A stretch of DNA of 64,000 bases from Humibacillus sp. DSM 29435 (GTDB lineage: Bacteria > Actinomycetota > Actinomycetes > Actinomycetales > Dermatophilaceae). The notes beneath the pieces are model-generated. The model saw only the letters and a list, made by a program, of their open reading frames with translations, did no database searches and was not told the origin of the DNA. Positions 41,029 through 49,656 of this stretch are shown in pieces. The stretch is from assembly GCF_001758225.1 (NCBI RefSeq), contig NZ_MAST01000045.1, forward strand, positions 124,001 to 188,000. The letters run 5' to 3'. Each line of letters opens with the position of its first letter. Position 1 is the first letter of the stretch. Position numbers and translations under genes: made by a program.

Positions 41029-42087
41029 ATGGAGACGCTGCACGGGGTGCCCGCTCCCGAGAGGGAGCGGGTGCCCCGTGCCGACTTCGACAGCCTGCGT
41101 GACGTCCCCTGGCTCACCTGGGCTCCCGTTCTGGCGATGGTGTTGCTGTTCAGCGCCAACGCCGTTGCGCCGCAAGGGCTTCGAACGATAACTCTTCCGA
41201 TCGCGATCGTCGGAGCCCTCGCCGGCCTGCCCCATGGTGCCGTCGACCATCTGCTACCAGGGTGGCTGTTCCTCGATGCCGCGGAGACGAGTGAGGGCCA
41301 GCGCCGCCGAGTTGGCGCGCGCGATGTCGTATTGCTCCTCGTGGGCTACCTGGTGAGTGCGGGCGTGATGGGCATCCTGCTCGTGCTGGCTCCGGCCCCC
41401 ACCCTCATCGCGTTCCTGGTGGTGGCCGGAGGCCATTTCGGCTGGGGGGAGGTGACCGCAGGGGCCGACCGCACGGGAACCCGGATCGGGCTGAGCCCCG
41501 TGTCGGTGCTGCACGCCCTCGCAGTCGGCCTTGTGACCGTGGGCCTCATCGTCTGGTCACAACCGGACGACACCGACCCCATCGTTCGGGCGATGTCGCC
41601 CACGGTGGCTGATCTTGCGCTCAGCTCGCGAAGTGCGGGGCTCGCCTCGGTCGTCGTCGTCGTGGGCGCCGCCACGGCGGCGCTGCTGTGGCGTCGACAA
41701 GGGCACCAGGCGTTCGAGCTGGTGTTGCTGGCCCTCGTGTTCGCCACCTGCCCACCGCTGGCGGCGTTCGGTGTCTACTTCGGCCTGTGGCATGCCGTGC
41801 GGTTCACCGGTCGCCTCGTCGATGCGGTTCGCCTGCACGACGGCCTCGTCTCGCGCGTGGACCACGGCGGTGCGGCTGCCCTGCGTCACCTCATGAGGCT
41901 CTCGGTGGCCCCGACTGCTGTCGCTCTCGTCGCGGTGGGCGTGATCATCTCGCTGAGTGGCGTCGTGACGATCCAGGCTCAGGTGGCGGTGCTGTTGGCC
42001 GTCACGTTCCCGCACGCCGCCGTGGTGGCCTGGCTCGACGCGCGGCGGTCATCGGGTGAGGCTCAGGCCGCCCGGTCGTTGGGCTGA
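41029..42087 (+). CDS. blh: Brp/Blh-family beta-carotene 15,15'-dioxygenase
   Basis: 352-residue membrane enzyme with about eight to nine hydrophobic helices. Iron-site histidines are visible in GLPHGAVDH (His69, His74), GGHFGWGE (His136) and YFGLWHAVRF (His255). The residue four after His255, a His ligand in the characterised marine Blh, is Phe259 here. Blh cleaves beta-carotene to two retinals, the rhodopsin chromophore. It lies 11 bp after the rhodopsin stop with no terminator between, so it is co-transcribed. Carotenoid synthesis genes are not in the window. Confidence 0.9.
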   Translation: METLHGVPAPERERVPRADFDSLRDVPWLTWAPVLAMVLLFSANAVAPQGLRTITLPIAIVGALAGLPHGAVDHLLPGWLFLDAAETSEGQRRRVGARDVVLLLVGYLVSAGVMGILLVLAPAPTLIAFLVVAGGHFGWGEVTAGADRTGTRIGLSPVSVLHALAVGLVTVGLIVWSQPDDTDPIVRAMSPTVADLALSSRSAGLASVVVVVGAATAALLWRRQGHQAFELVLLALVFATCPPLAAFGVYFGLWHAVRFTGRLVDAVRLHDGLVSRVDHGGAAALRHLMRLSVAPTAVALVAVGVIISLSGVVTIQAQVAVLLAVTFPHAAVVAWLDARRSSGEAQAARSLG

Positions 42088-42127
42088 CCGGCCGGCAGCC
42101 GAGGGGAAGGGGTGAGCCTCCTGTTCG

Positions 42128-42164
42128 ACCGGGTGACGCGACACCGGGTGTCGCGTCACCCGGT
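42128..42164. terminator. Perfect 17-bp bidirectional terminator
   Basis: ACCGGGTGACGCGACAC at 42128-42144 pairs perfectly with 42148-42164 around a 3-nt CGG loop. The right arm contains the ppc stop codon (42156-42158) and its last two codons. It separates the convergent rhodopsin-blh and ppc transcripts. Confidence 0.92.
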
Positions 42165-44993
42165 GTTGCGCAGCCCGGCGGCGATGCCGTTGATCGTCAG
42201 CAGCAGGGCGCGTTGCACGTCGGGGTCGGTCCCGGCTGCGTCGGGCACTGATCGCGAACGCGCGAGCAGCGACGTCTGGAGGGCGTGCAGAGGCGCGAGG
42301 TAGCTGTCGCGCAGCTCAAGGGTGCGTTGCAGCACCGGAGCCCGCTCGAGCAGCCGTTGTTGACCGGTCACGCGCAGCACCTCCTCCATCGTGCGTGTGT
42401 GTTCGTCGCGGATCGTGTCGAACAGGCCGGCCACCTCGGTCGGAACGAGCTCGCGCACGTAACCTGCCGCGATCTCGAGGTCGGTCTTGGCCAGGCTCAT
42501 CTGCACGTTCGACAAGAAGGTGCGGAAGAAGGCCCACGACCCGTACATCTCCTGCAGCAGCTCGTCTCGGCCGGCCTCGCGGGCAGCCGCGAGCCCCGAA
42601 CCGACGCCGTACCAGCCGGGCAGGATGATGCGCGACTGGGTCCACCCGAACACCCACGGGATCGCGCGCAGATCATCAAGCCCGCCGGCGCCACCTGGCC
42701 GCTTGGAAGGCCTCGACCCGATGTTCATCTTGCCGAGCTCGTCGACCGGGGTGGCCGACACGAAGAACGGCACCAGACCCGGGTCGCGCACCAGCTCGCG
42801 GTAGGCGTTCTGCCCGCGGCCGGCCACGAGGTCCATGGTGGTGTTCCATCCGTCGATGACGTCACGGGGCAGCAACGAGGTGCGGTGCAGCACCGACGCC
42901 TCGAGCACCGCCGCGAGCGCCACCTCGAGGTTGAAGCGGGCCAGGCCAGGCAGGGTGTACTTGTCGCTCATCACCTCGCCCTGCTCCGTGATCTTGATCG
43001 GGCCGTCGAGACTGCCGTAGGGCTGGGAGAGCACGGCCTCGCCGGTAGGTCCGCCTCCACGACCGACCGAACCACCGCGTCCGTGGAAGAGGCGCAGCAC
43101 CACGCCGTGCTCGCGTGCGACGTCACGCAGGGCTCGCTGCGCCCGGTGGATCTGCCACTGCGACGCGGCGATCCCGGCATCCTTGCTCGAGTCTGAGTAG
43201 CCCAGCATGATCTCCTGCACGTCCCCGCGGGCCGAGACGACGCGGCGGTACGCGGGGTCGCCCAGTAGGGCGTCGAGCAGCGGACCGGCCGCTTCGAGCT
43301 CGGCGACGGTCTCGAAGAGGGGGGCGAACCCGATGCGGGCCGTGGTCGTGGCGGCGTCTGCGCCGATGTCGACGAGGCCTGCCTCCCGCGCCAGCACGAC
43401 CACTGCGAACAGGTCGTCGACGTCGTGGGTCATCGACACGATGTAGGTCTCGATCGTGTCGGGGCCGTAGGTGTCGAGCGCGTGACGGATCGTGGTCAGC
43501 AGCTCGAGCGAGGCGGATGCCGCTGGACCGAGGTCGGTCGCGCCACTGCCCGTGAGGGGCCGACGAGACGCCATCTCGTTGGACAGCAACCTGATTCGTG
43601 CCGAACGGTCCAGCGCCGCATACGGTTGGTCGAGCTCGCTGATGCGTTCGTAGAGCTCGGCCAGGGCGGCGTGGTGCTTCTCGCTGTGTTCTCGGATGTC
43701 GAGGGTGGCCAGTCCCAGCCCGATGGCCGTCGCACCGCGGATGAGGCGAAGGATCGATCCGCCGGCGGTCAGCTCGTCACCGCTGGCGAGCATCGAGTCG
43801 CGAACGAGGGTGAGGTCGGCCAACAGCTCGTGGAAGCCGGCGTAGTCGCGTCCGGGCTCGTGCACCGTGCCGTGCTCGAGGCGGTCCCTGGTGCGCAGCA
43901 GGCGCACCCGCACGAAGCTCAGCTTGAGCCGGTAGGGCTCCTCGGCGTTGAGCCGCTCGACAGCGGAGTTGGTGACGGGCAGGGCGGCCCCGTCACGCTC
44001 GAGGCTTTGTCGCAGCTCGTCGCTCACCGTCACGACCCGGGTCGACGACGAGATCTCCACCAGCAGCTCTTGGACGTGTTCGACGAGCTCGCGCAACGCT
44101 GCGTCGTGTTGCAGGCCGATGACCTCCAGCGTGACGGCCGGGGTGACGTTGGGGTTGCCGTCGCGGTCGCCGCCGGCCCACGTTCCGAACCGCAGCGGGC
44201 GCGCGTCGACCGGCAGCGAGACCCCGATGCCGGTCAGCGTGCGGTCGAGCTCGGCCAGCAGGTCGGGAACGACCTGGGCGGCGAGGGAGTGCAGGTAGTA
44301 GATAGCGGTGCGGGCCTCGTCGGTGGGCTCCGGCCGCTCGATGCGCAGCTCGTCGGTCTGCCACAGCAGGTCGACGAGCTCGGCCAGCCGTCGCTCGACC
44401 CGGGGCAGGTCGGAGGCCGGTCGCCGGGGGTCCTCGATCGCTGCCGCCGTGTCGGCGATGCGGCGCAGCAGGTCGATGACGGTGCGGCGGGTCGCCTCGG
44501 TGGGGTGGGCGGTGAAGACCGGGCGGTACTCGAGCCGGCCGAGCACCGACGAGATGAGCTCGCGGTCGATGCTGCCGGCATCCAGCGCCTCACCTATGCG
44601 TAGGGCAGCGGCGGCGAGCGGGCCCTCGGAACCGGCCGTGACCTCCTGCCACCGGTGCAGCTGTTCTGTCACGTTGACCAGCTGGAAGTAGGCGGTGAAG
44701 GCCCGGGCCAGCACGACGGCGGTCGGCGCGTCGACCCCGGCCAGAGTGGTTCGCAGCTGCTCGTCGTCGGGCTGGCGCGCGAGGCTGCGCACGCTCTCGA
44801 CGAGGGCCAGCAGCTCGGGCCCCTCGTGCCGCGTCAGCGCCTCCCCGAGCAACGCGCCGAGCTGGCGCACCGAGGCTCGCAGGGCCGCGTGTTGTTGGGC
44901 CGAGGAGACTCCTCCGGCGAACGTGGCCTCGTTGGGTCGGCGGCGATCGGCCTCGAGGAGCTGCTCGGTCGTGGCCCGGTCGGAGGAGGTCAT
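42156..44993 (-). CDS. ppc: Phosphoenolpyruvate carboxylase
   Basis: 945 residues, full length. Catalytic His is in VFTAHPTEATRRTV, Lys in GYSDSSKDAGI, the glycine-rich Arg loop in FHGRGGSVGRGGGP, and the conserved C-terminus ends LTINGIAAGLRNTG. The cytosolic homotetramer adds bicarbonate to PEP to make oxaloacetate, the main anaplerotic step. A bicarbonate-fixing enzyme next to a rhodopsin operon has been discussed in light-assisted heterotrophs, but here it is convergent and separately transcribed. Confidence 0.97.
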   Translation of the reverse strand: MTSSDRATTEQLLEADRRRPNEATFAGGVSSAQQHAALRASVRQLGALLGEALTRHEGPELLALVESVRSLARQPDDEQLRTTLAGVDAPTAVVLARAFTAYFQLVNVTEQLHRWQEVTAGSEGPLAAAALRIGEALDAGSIDRELISSVLGRLEYRPVFTAHPTEATRRTVIDLLRRIADTAAAIEDPRRPASDLPRVERRLAELVDLLWQTDELRIERPEPTDEARTAIYYLHSLAAQVVPDLLAELDRTLTGIGVSLPVDARPLRFGTWAGGDRDGNPNVTPAVTLEVIGLQHDAALRELVEHVQELLVEISSSTRVVTVSDELRQSLERDGAALPVTNSAVERLNAEEPYRLKLSFVRVRLLRTRDRLEHGTVHEPGRDYAGFHELLADLTLVRDSMLASGDELTAGGSILRLIRGATAIGLGLATLDIREHSEKHHAALAELYERISELDQPYAALDRSARIRLLSNEMASRRPLTGSGATDLGPAASASLELLTTIRHALDTYGPDTIETYIVSMTHDVDDLFAVVVLAREAGLVDIGADAATTTARIGFAPLFETVAELEAAGPLLDALLGDPAYRRVVSARGDVQEIMLGYSDSSKDAGIAASQWQIHRAQRALRDVAREHGVVLRLFHGRGGSVGRGGGPTGEAVLSQPYGSLDGPIKITEQGEVMSDKYTLPGLARFNLEVALAAVLEASVLHRTSLLPRDVIDGWNTTMDLVAGRGQNAYRELVRDPGLVPFFVSATPVDELGKMNIGSRPSKRPGGAGGLDDLRAIPWVFGWTQSRIILPGWYGVGSGLAAAREAGRDELLQEMYGSWAFFRTFLSNVQMSLAKTDLEIAAGYVRELVPTEVAGLFDTIRDEHTRTMEEVLRVTGQQRLLERAPVLQRTLELRDSYLAPLHALQTSLLARSRSVPDAAGTDPDVQRALLLTINGIAAGLRNTG

Positions 44994-45119
44994 GTCACAG
45001 TCGTACCGTCTCGAGGTTTCCGGCGCGTTTCCCGTCCCAGCATCGGGGACGGTCGTTGCTCAGTCCTTCCCTCGCGCGGCACGCGCGAAGGCCACGCCGG
45101 CCGGGCTAGGGTCGCGAAC

Positions 45120-45149
45120 ATGTCGTTCTCGCGCAGGCCCCAACCGTGA
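45120..45149 (+). CDS. Nine-codon upstream ORF coupled to DUF2254 gene
   Basis: ATG 45120 opens a nine-codon frame (MSFSRRPQP) whose TGA at 45147 overlaps the GTG start of the DUF2254 gene as GTGA. TAGGGT at 45107-45112 lies seven bases before this ATG, the leaderless-promoter spacing seen elsewhere in the window. Ribosomes could load on the leader ATG and reinitiate at the overlapping GTG. It may be a small control ORF; no expression evidence. Confidence 0.45.
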   Translation: MSFSRRPQP

Positions 45150-46513
45150 GCTCGGCCCCGGCGGCGGTCGCCCGCAGCGCCAAGGACGCCCTGCGGGCGC
45201 AGCTGTGGCCGCTGCCGACCGTGGCCATCGTCGTCGCCGTGACGCTCGGACTGGTGCTGCCGCGGGTGGATGCCGCCGTCGACGACCGGCTGCCCGGCGC
45301 GGTGACGGCCGTGGTCTTCGGTGGCGACGGCAACGCGGCCAGCACGGTGCTCGATGCTGTGGCCAGCTCGTTGATCACCGTCACCTCGTTGACCTTCTCG
45401 TTGACGGTCGTCACCCTGCAGCTGGCAAGCAGCCAGTTCTCGCCTCGACTGCTGCGCACCTTCACCCAGGATCTCTTCGTCCAGGGCACCCTCGCCCTGT
45501 TCCTGTCGACCTTCGCCTTCTCGCTCACCGTGCTGCGGTCGGTGCGCTCGGGAGGCGACGGGCAGGACCCGTTCGTGCCGCGCCTGGCCGTGACCACCGC
45601 GTTCGTGCTCGCCATCCTCAGTGTCATCGGTCTGGTGCTCTTCCTGGCCCATCTCACCCGTCAGATCCGCGTCGAGACCATGCTGCACGAGGTGGCCCGT
45701 GACGCAGCCGGCACGGTTCGTTCGGTGCTCGCCCCGCGTGGGGAGGGCAACCCGGCGACAGCGGTGGCGCCGGGCAGAGGCCAGCCCCTGCTGTCGACGA
45801 GCTCCGGGTTTCTGCTGCGCGTCGACACCGATGAGCTGCTCAAGGCCTCGCGACAGGCGGGGGCGGTGCTGGAGATCACGGCCCTTCCCGGCGACTTCAT
45901 CGTGCAGGGTGCTCCGCTCGGGTCGGCTCACGGCCGGCAGGGGCCGCTCAGCGCCGACCAGCTGACCGAGCTGGCTGAGACGGTGGGTGGTTCGCTGCGC
46001 ACCGGCCCCGAGCGCACCGCCGCCCAAGACGTCGGCTTCGGGCTGCGACAGCTCACCGACGTCGCCAACAAGGCGCTCTCGCCGGGCATCAACGACCCGA
46101 CGACGGCCATCCATGCCATCGACCACATCTCGGTCGTGCTCTCCCAGCTCGCCGGCTGCGAGCTGGGGCCGGTCGAGCACACCGCAGACGAGGGAGCCCG
46201 CGTGGTGGTGAACCGGCCCGACCTCGAACACCTCGTCGAGATGTCGCTGACCCAGATCCGGCGCTACGGGGCGGGAGACCCGCTCGTGATGGGCCGGTTG
46301 TACCTGCTGCTCGACGAGCTGGCCTGGAACGTACCGGCAACAGACCTGGGCCTGGTCGACCGTGAACGACGACGACTTGACGCAACGACGGCCTCGGCCG
46401 ATTTCGACGATGTCAGCCGGGCCCGCCTCGCCGCCATCTCGGCCCGCGTCGGAACGATGGCCTCACCCACCCGTGATCCGGTCGACCCGGGCATCATCGA
46501 CGGTGCCCACTGA
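45146..46513 (+). CDS. DUF2254 membrane protein
   Basis: 455-residue protein of a widespread but uncharacterised family. Four TM segments fall in the first 180 residues (TVAIVVAVTLGLVLP, TFSLTVVTLQLASSQFSPR, LALFLSTFAFSLTVL, FVLAILSVIGLVLFLAHL). TLQLASSQFSPRLLRTF and the soluble motif DVGFGLRQLTDVANKALSPG followed by NDPTTA are the DUF2254 signature. No function is established. It starts at GTG 45146 in GTGA overlap with a nine-codon ORF, and has no ribosome binding site of its own. Confidence 0.85.
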   Translation: MSSAPAAVARSAKDALRAQLWPLPTVAIVVAVTLGLVLPRVDAAVDDRLPGAVTAVVFGGDGNAASTVLDAVASSLITVTSLTFSLTVVTLQLASSQFSPRLLRTFTQDLFVQGTLALFLSTFAFSLTVLRSVRSGGDGQDPFVPRLAVTTAFVLAILSVIGLVLFLAHLTRQIRVETMLHEVARDAAGTVRSVLAPRGEGNPATAVAPGRGQPLLSTSSGFLLRVDTDELLKASRQAGAVLEITALPGDFIVQGAPLGSAHGRQGPLSADQLTELAETVGGSLRTGPERTAAQDVGFGLRQLTDVANKALSPGINDPTTAIHAIDHISVVLSQLAGCELGPVEHTADEGARVVVNRPDLEHLVEMSLTQIRRYGAGDPLVMGRLYLLLDELAWNVPATDLGLVDRERRRLDATTASADFDDVSRARLAAISARVGTMASPTRDPVDPGIIDGAH

Positions 46514-46551
46514 TGTGCCCACTGATGTGCCCACTGATGTGTGCACTGATG
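46504..46551 (+). repeat. 12-bp tandem repeat at DUF2254 stop codon
   Basis: GCCCACTGATGT is repeated exactly at 46504, 46516 and 46528, then degenerately at 46540 (GTGCACTGATGG). The DUF2254 stop (TGA, 46511-46513) is inside the first unit, so every unit carries an in-frame TGA and copy-number change cannot extend the protein. Confidence 0.9.
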
Positions 46552-46607
46552 GCCTGCCGCGGCCCGGTCACCGTGCGTTGTGTGCCGGCATCGGGTACAG
46601 GCGTGGC

Positions 46608-47225
46608 ATGAAGGTGCGCCAGTCGTGGTTGCGGGATGCCGACTCAGTACGAACCTGGGACGGCGTCGTCGCCTTCTGGGTCGTGTTCTGGCTGGTGGTC
46701 GGCGTGCTGGCCGGTTTTCAGATCTGGAACCTCGAAGCCCTGAGCACGGGGGTGGTCGACTCGGGCCGGGCCCTGGGCACGGCCGGTAAGGCACTGCAAG
46801 ACCTCTCGGCGCTTCCCGTCATCGGCGATCGCACCGGCGAGCTCGGCCGGCAGGTGGTCACCAGCGGCGCGAGCATCGTGACCGGTGGTCAGGAGGCCGC
46901 CTCCAGCACCCGGGTTCTCGCGATCCTGCTCGCGGTGACGATCGCCCTTGGCCCGTTGGGCCCGGTGCTCTTCGTCTACCTCCCCGGGCGCCTGGCCTGG
47001 CGGGCCGAGGTGGCGCAGATCGTCGCCCTCCTCGGCGACCCGAGGCGTCGGGATGCCGTCATGGGTCAGCTGGCGCGCCGCTGCGTGACCAACCTGTCGG
47101 TGGCGCAGGTGCTGACGATCACGAGCGAGCCGGAGGCCGACCTTGCCGCCGGACGCTACGACCGGCTGGCGGCGGGCGAGCTGCGGCGCCTCGGCCTGCG
47201 GTTGTCGGATCTACCCGGTTCATGA
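46608..47225 (+). CDS. Two-TM membrane protein of unknown function
   Basis: 205 residues. TM1 (VVAFWVVFWLVVGVLAGFQIW) and TM2 (LAILLAVTIALGPLGPVLFVYLP) flank an 80-residue extracytoplasmic loop; a cytoplasmic C-terminus of about 80 residues follows. No domain recognised. I start it at ATG 46608; the frame is open farther upstream through the 12-bp repeat but that part is low-complexity. The stop overlaps the MMPL start as ATGA, so the two are coupled and may work together at the membrane. Confidence 0.7.
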   Translation: MKVRQSWLRDADSVRTWDGVVAFWVVFWLVVGVLAGFQIWNLEALSTGVVDSGRALGTAGKALQDLSALPVIGDRTGELGRQVVTSGASIVTGGQEAASSTRVLAILLAVTIALGPLGPVLFVYLPGRLAWRAEVAQIVALLGDPRRRDAVMGQLARRCVTNLSVAQVLTITSEPEADLAAGRYDRLAAGELRRLGLRLSDLPGS

Positions 47226-49549
47226 GGCCCCCGTGGCGCGCACGACGCACCGGTTCCTCGCCGCCGCCGTCAGGCGTGGAGGGCAGGCGGGACGGCTTCT
47301 TCACGCGATACGCCGGCTGGACGGTTCGCAACCGTTGGTACATCGTCGGTGGCTGGTTGCTGGTCGTGCTCGCCCTCGTGCTCACACCGGCCCCGCCCTC
47401 GAACGACAACGAGATCGCCAGCATCATCCCCCTCGACAGCCCGGCCCTGAGCTCGGAGCTGAGATCGATACAGGAGTTCGGGTTTCCGCTCTCGAGCCGC
47501 ACCGCCGTCGTACAACGCGACCCCGCGGGTCTGTCGCCCTACGTGCAGGCCGAGTCGGTGCTCGACGGCCTCGCGATCAACCAGGGGGCTAAGCTCGAGT
47601 GGCCGCTCCTCGGGGCGATCCCGATCACCAACAGCCTGCCGCTGATCGGCACCAGCAGCGAACGAGACACGGCAGTGCTGACCTACCTGTTCATGAACCC
47701 GGTCAGCAGCTTCAGCAGCCAGCAGGATGCCGCGCGGCGCTACATCGACGAACACCTGGACCGGCCCGAGGACCACGTCGTCGGCGTGACCGGTTCCGTT
47801 CCCGCGCGGGCGCAGCAGGCCGCCCTCGTCGGCGAGAACCTGCCTCGCCTCGAGCTGCTCACGGTGCTCGCCATCATCGTGCTCGTCGGGCTCACCTTCC
47901 GGTCGGTCGTGGCGCCCGGCATCGCGCTCGTGTGCTCCGCCCTGGCCTTCGTGGTCACCACCCGCCTGTCGGCCTGGCTCGAGAGCCTCGCCGGGATCAC
48001 GACCCCGGCCGAGCTCGAACCGCTGCTCGTGGCCCTGCTGCTCGGCGTCGTCACCGACTACACCATCTTCTACGTCACCGCCTTCCAGTCGAGGGTCGCC
48101 GCAGCGAGCCACTGGCGCGATGCCGTACGCCGGGCGGTGGCCGTCGACACGCCCATCGTCGGGGCCGCGGGCGTGACCGTGGCAGCCGGAACGGCCGCTC
48201 TGCTGGCGGCGAAGTCGGAGTTCTTCCGGGGTTTCGGGCCGGCGATGGCCCTGGCCGTGCTCGTGGGGCTCATCGTGTCGGTGACCCTCGTGCCCGCCGC
48301 CCTCGCGGTCCTCGGCCCCAGGGTCTTCTGGCCCCGAAGCACCCGACCGGCGGGTCGTCACCGAACGCCACGGCCCGCGGGGCTGGTGACGACGGCCCGC
48401 GGGCATCTCGCCAGGCTTCACCTCGTGCGACGCCTGGCCACCCGGCGCGCTGCCGCGGTTGTGGTGCTGGCCTGCGTCGGGGTGCTGGGCCTGGCCTCGG
48501 TTGCCGTGCGCGGCCTCGACCTCGGCGTGGCGTTCTCGAGCTCGCTGCCGTCGGACAACCCGGTCAAGGTCGCCTCCGATGCGGCATCGAAGGCGTTCGC
48601 CCCGGGGATCACCTCGCCCACCACCTTGCTCATCGAGGGCGCGAAGGTGACCTCGCAGCTGCCCCGGCTTCGCGACCTGCAGACCCGCATCGAGGCCGAA
48701 CCGGGTGTCGCAGGGGTGCTCGGTCCCGCCCAGAACTTCACCGCTCAGGCGTTCGACGTGGTGCTGGCCAAGAGCGGCAACGCCGCCCGGATGCTCATCG
48801 TGCTGCAGAACGACCCTCTCGACGCCACAGCGATCAACGACCTGACCGCGCTGCGAGACCGGCTGCCCGCGCTCGCCACCGCCAGCGGGCTGACGGATGC
48901 GACGCTCAGCCTGGGCGGAGACACGGCCCTGGCCGAGGGCCTGGTCACCTCCACCGAGCAGGACCTTTACCGCATCGCGATCGCCGGGATCGCGGTCAAC
49001 CTGCTGCTGCTCGTCGTCTTTCTGCGTGCCCTCGTCGCGCCACTGTTCCTGCTGGCGTCGAGTGTGCTGGCGCTGACCGCGTCACTGGGGCTGACGGTCT
49101 GGGTGTTCATGGGTGTCGGCACCACCGACGGACTGACCTTCTACGTGCCCTTCGCGGCCGCGGTGCTGCTCGTCTCCCTCGGCTCCGACTACAACATCTT
49201 CGGCGTCGGCCGGGTCTGGGAGGAAGCCCGAACCCTGCCGCTGCGCGAGGCCGTCATCAAGGCGGTTCCCGAGTCGTCGCGGGCGATCACCTCGGCCGGG
49301 CTCACCCTGGCCGTCAGCTTCGGGATGCTGGCGATCATCCCTCTCTCGCCCTTCCGGGAGCTGGGGTTCGCGATGGCGTGCGGCATCCTCATCGACGCCT
49401 TCCTCGTGCGTTCACTGCTCGTGCCTGCCCTGCTCGTGCTCGTGGGCCCAGTCAGCGGGTGGCCCGGCCCGCACCTTCGCGGGAGCCGCGGGCGCGGTGA
49501 CCTGCCGGGCCGCAACGACAGCTCTCATTCTATAGCTAATGGATCTTGA
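47222..49549 (+). CDS. MMPL-family RND transporter
   Basis: 775 residues, about 12 TM segments in two RND repeats, each with a large extracytoplasmic loop after its first TM. The proton-relay Asp-Tyr pairs of MmpL3-type transporters are present in TDYTIFYVTAF (TM4) and SDYNIFGVGR (TM10). It probably exports lipids or other hydrophobic molecules using proton motive force. ATG 47222 overlaps the upstream stop. A GTG at 47276 is an alternative. The last ten codons are unusually AT-rich, ending SIANGS. Confidence 0.88.
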   Translation: MRPPWRARRTGSSPPPSGVEGRRDGFFTRYAGWTVRNRWYIVGGWLLVVLALVLTPAPPSNDNEIASIIPLDSPALSSELRSIQEFGFPLSSRTAVVQRDPAGLSPYVQAESVLDGLAINQGAKLEWPLLGAIPITNSLPLIGTSSERDTAVLTYLFMNPVSSFSSQQDAARRYIDEHLDRPEDHVVGVTGSVPARAQQAALVGENLPRLELLTVLAIIVLVGLTFRSVVAPGIALVCSALAFVVTTRLSAWLESLAGITTPAELEPLLVALLLGVVTDYTIFYVTAFQSRVAAASHWRDAVRRAVAVDTPIVGAAGVTVAAGTAALLAAKSEFFRGFGPAMALAVLVGLIVSVTLVPAALAVLGPRVFWPRSTRPAGRHRTPRPAGLVTTARGHLARLHLVRRLATRRAAAVVVLACVGVLGLASVAVRGLDLGVAFSSSLPSDNPVKVASDAASKAFAPGITSPTTLLIEGAKVTSQLPRLRDLQTRIEAEPGVAGVLGPAQNFTAQAFDVVLAKSGNAARMLIVLQNDPLDATAINDLTALRDRLPALATASGLTDATLSLGGDTALAEGLVTSTEQDLYRIAIAGIAVNLLLLVVFLRALVAPLFLLASSVLALTASLGLTVWVFMGVGTTDGLTFYVPFAAAVLLVSLGSDYNIFGVGRVWEEARTLPLREAVIKAVPESSRAITSAGLTLAVSFGMLAIIPLSPFRELGFAMACGILIDAFLVRSLLVPALLVLVGPVSGWPGPHLRGSRGRGDLPGRNDSSHSIANGS

Positions 49550-49574
49550 CATGGCTGGGAGAGAGGGCCACTCT
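49546..49574 (+). promoter_or_regulatory. Sigma70-type promoter before secreted-protein gene
   Basis: A perfect TTGACA (49546-49551) is followed after 17 bp by CACTCT (49569-49574), within AT-rich sequence uncommon in this genome. The -35 box overlaps the last codon and stop of the MMPL gene. It would give a leader of about 75 nt before ATG 49657. Confidence 0.5.
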
Positions 49575-49656
49575 AAAGACCACATCTCCTAGCGTTAGTG
49601 ATGACCAGCCGTCACGGCCCGGATCGCCACTGACCCGGACCGAAGGGACGCACGCC

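Noticed and set aside
42156-44993. ppc as part of the rhodopsin operon
   Set aside because: It is on the opposite strand and separated by a perfect 17-bp hairpin, so it is not co-transcribed even though a functional link is conceivable.
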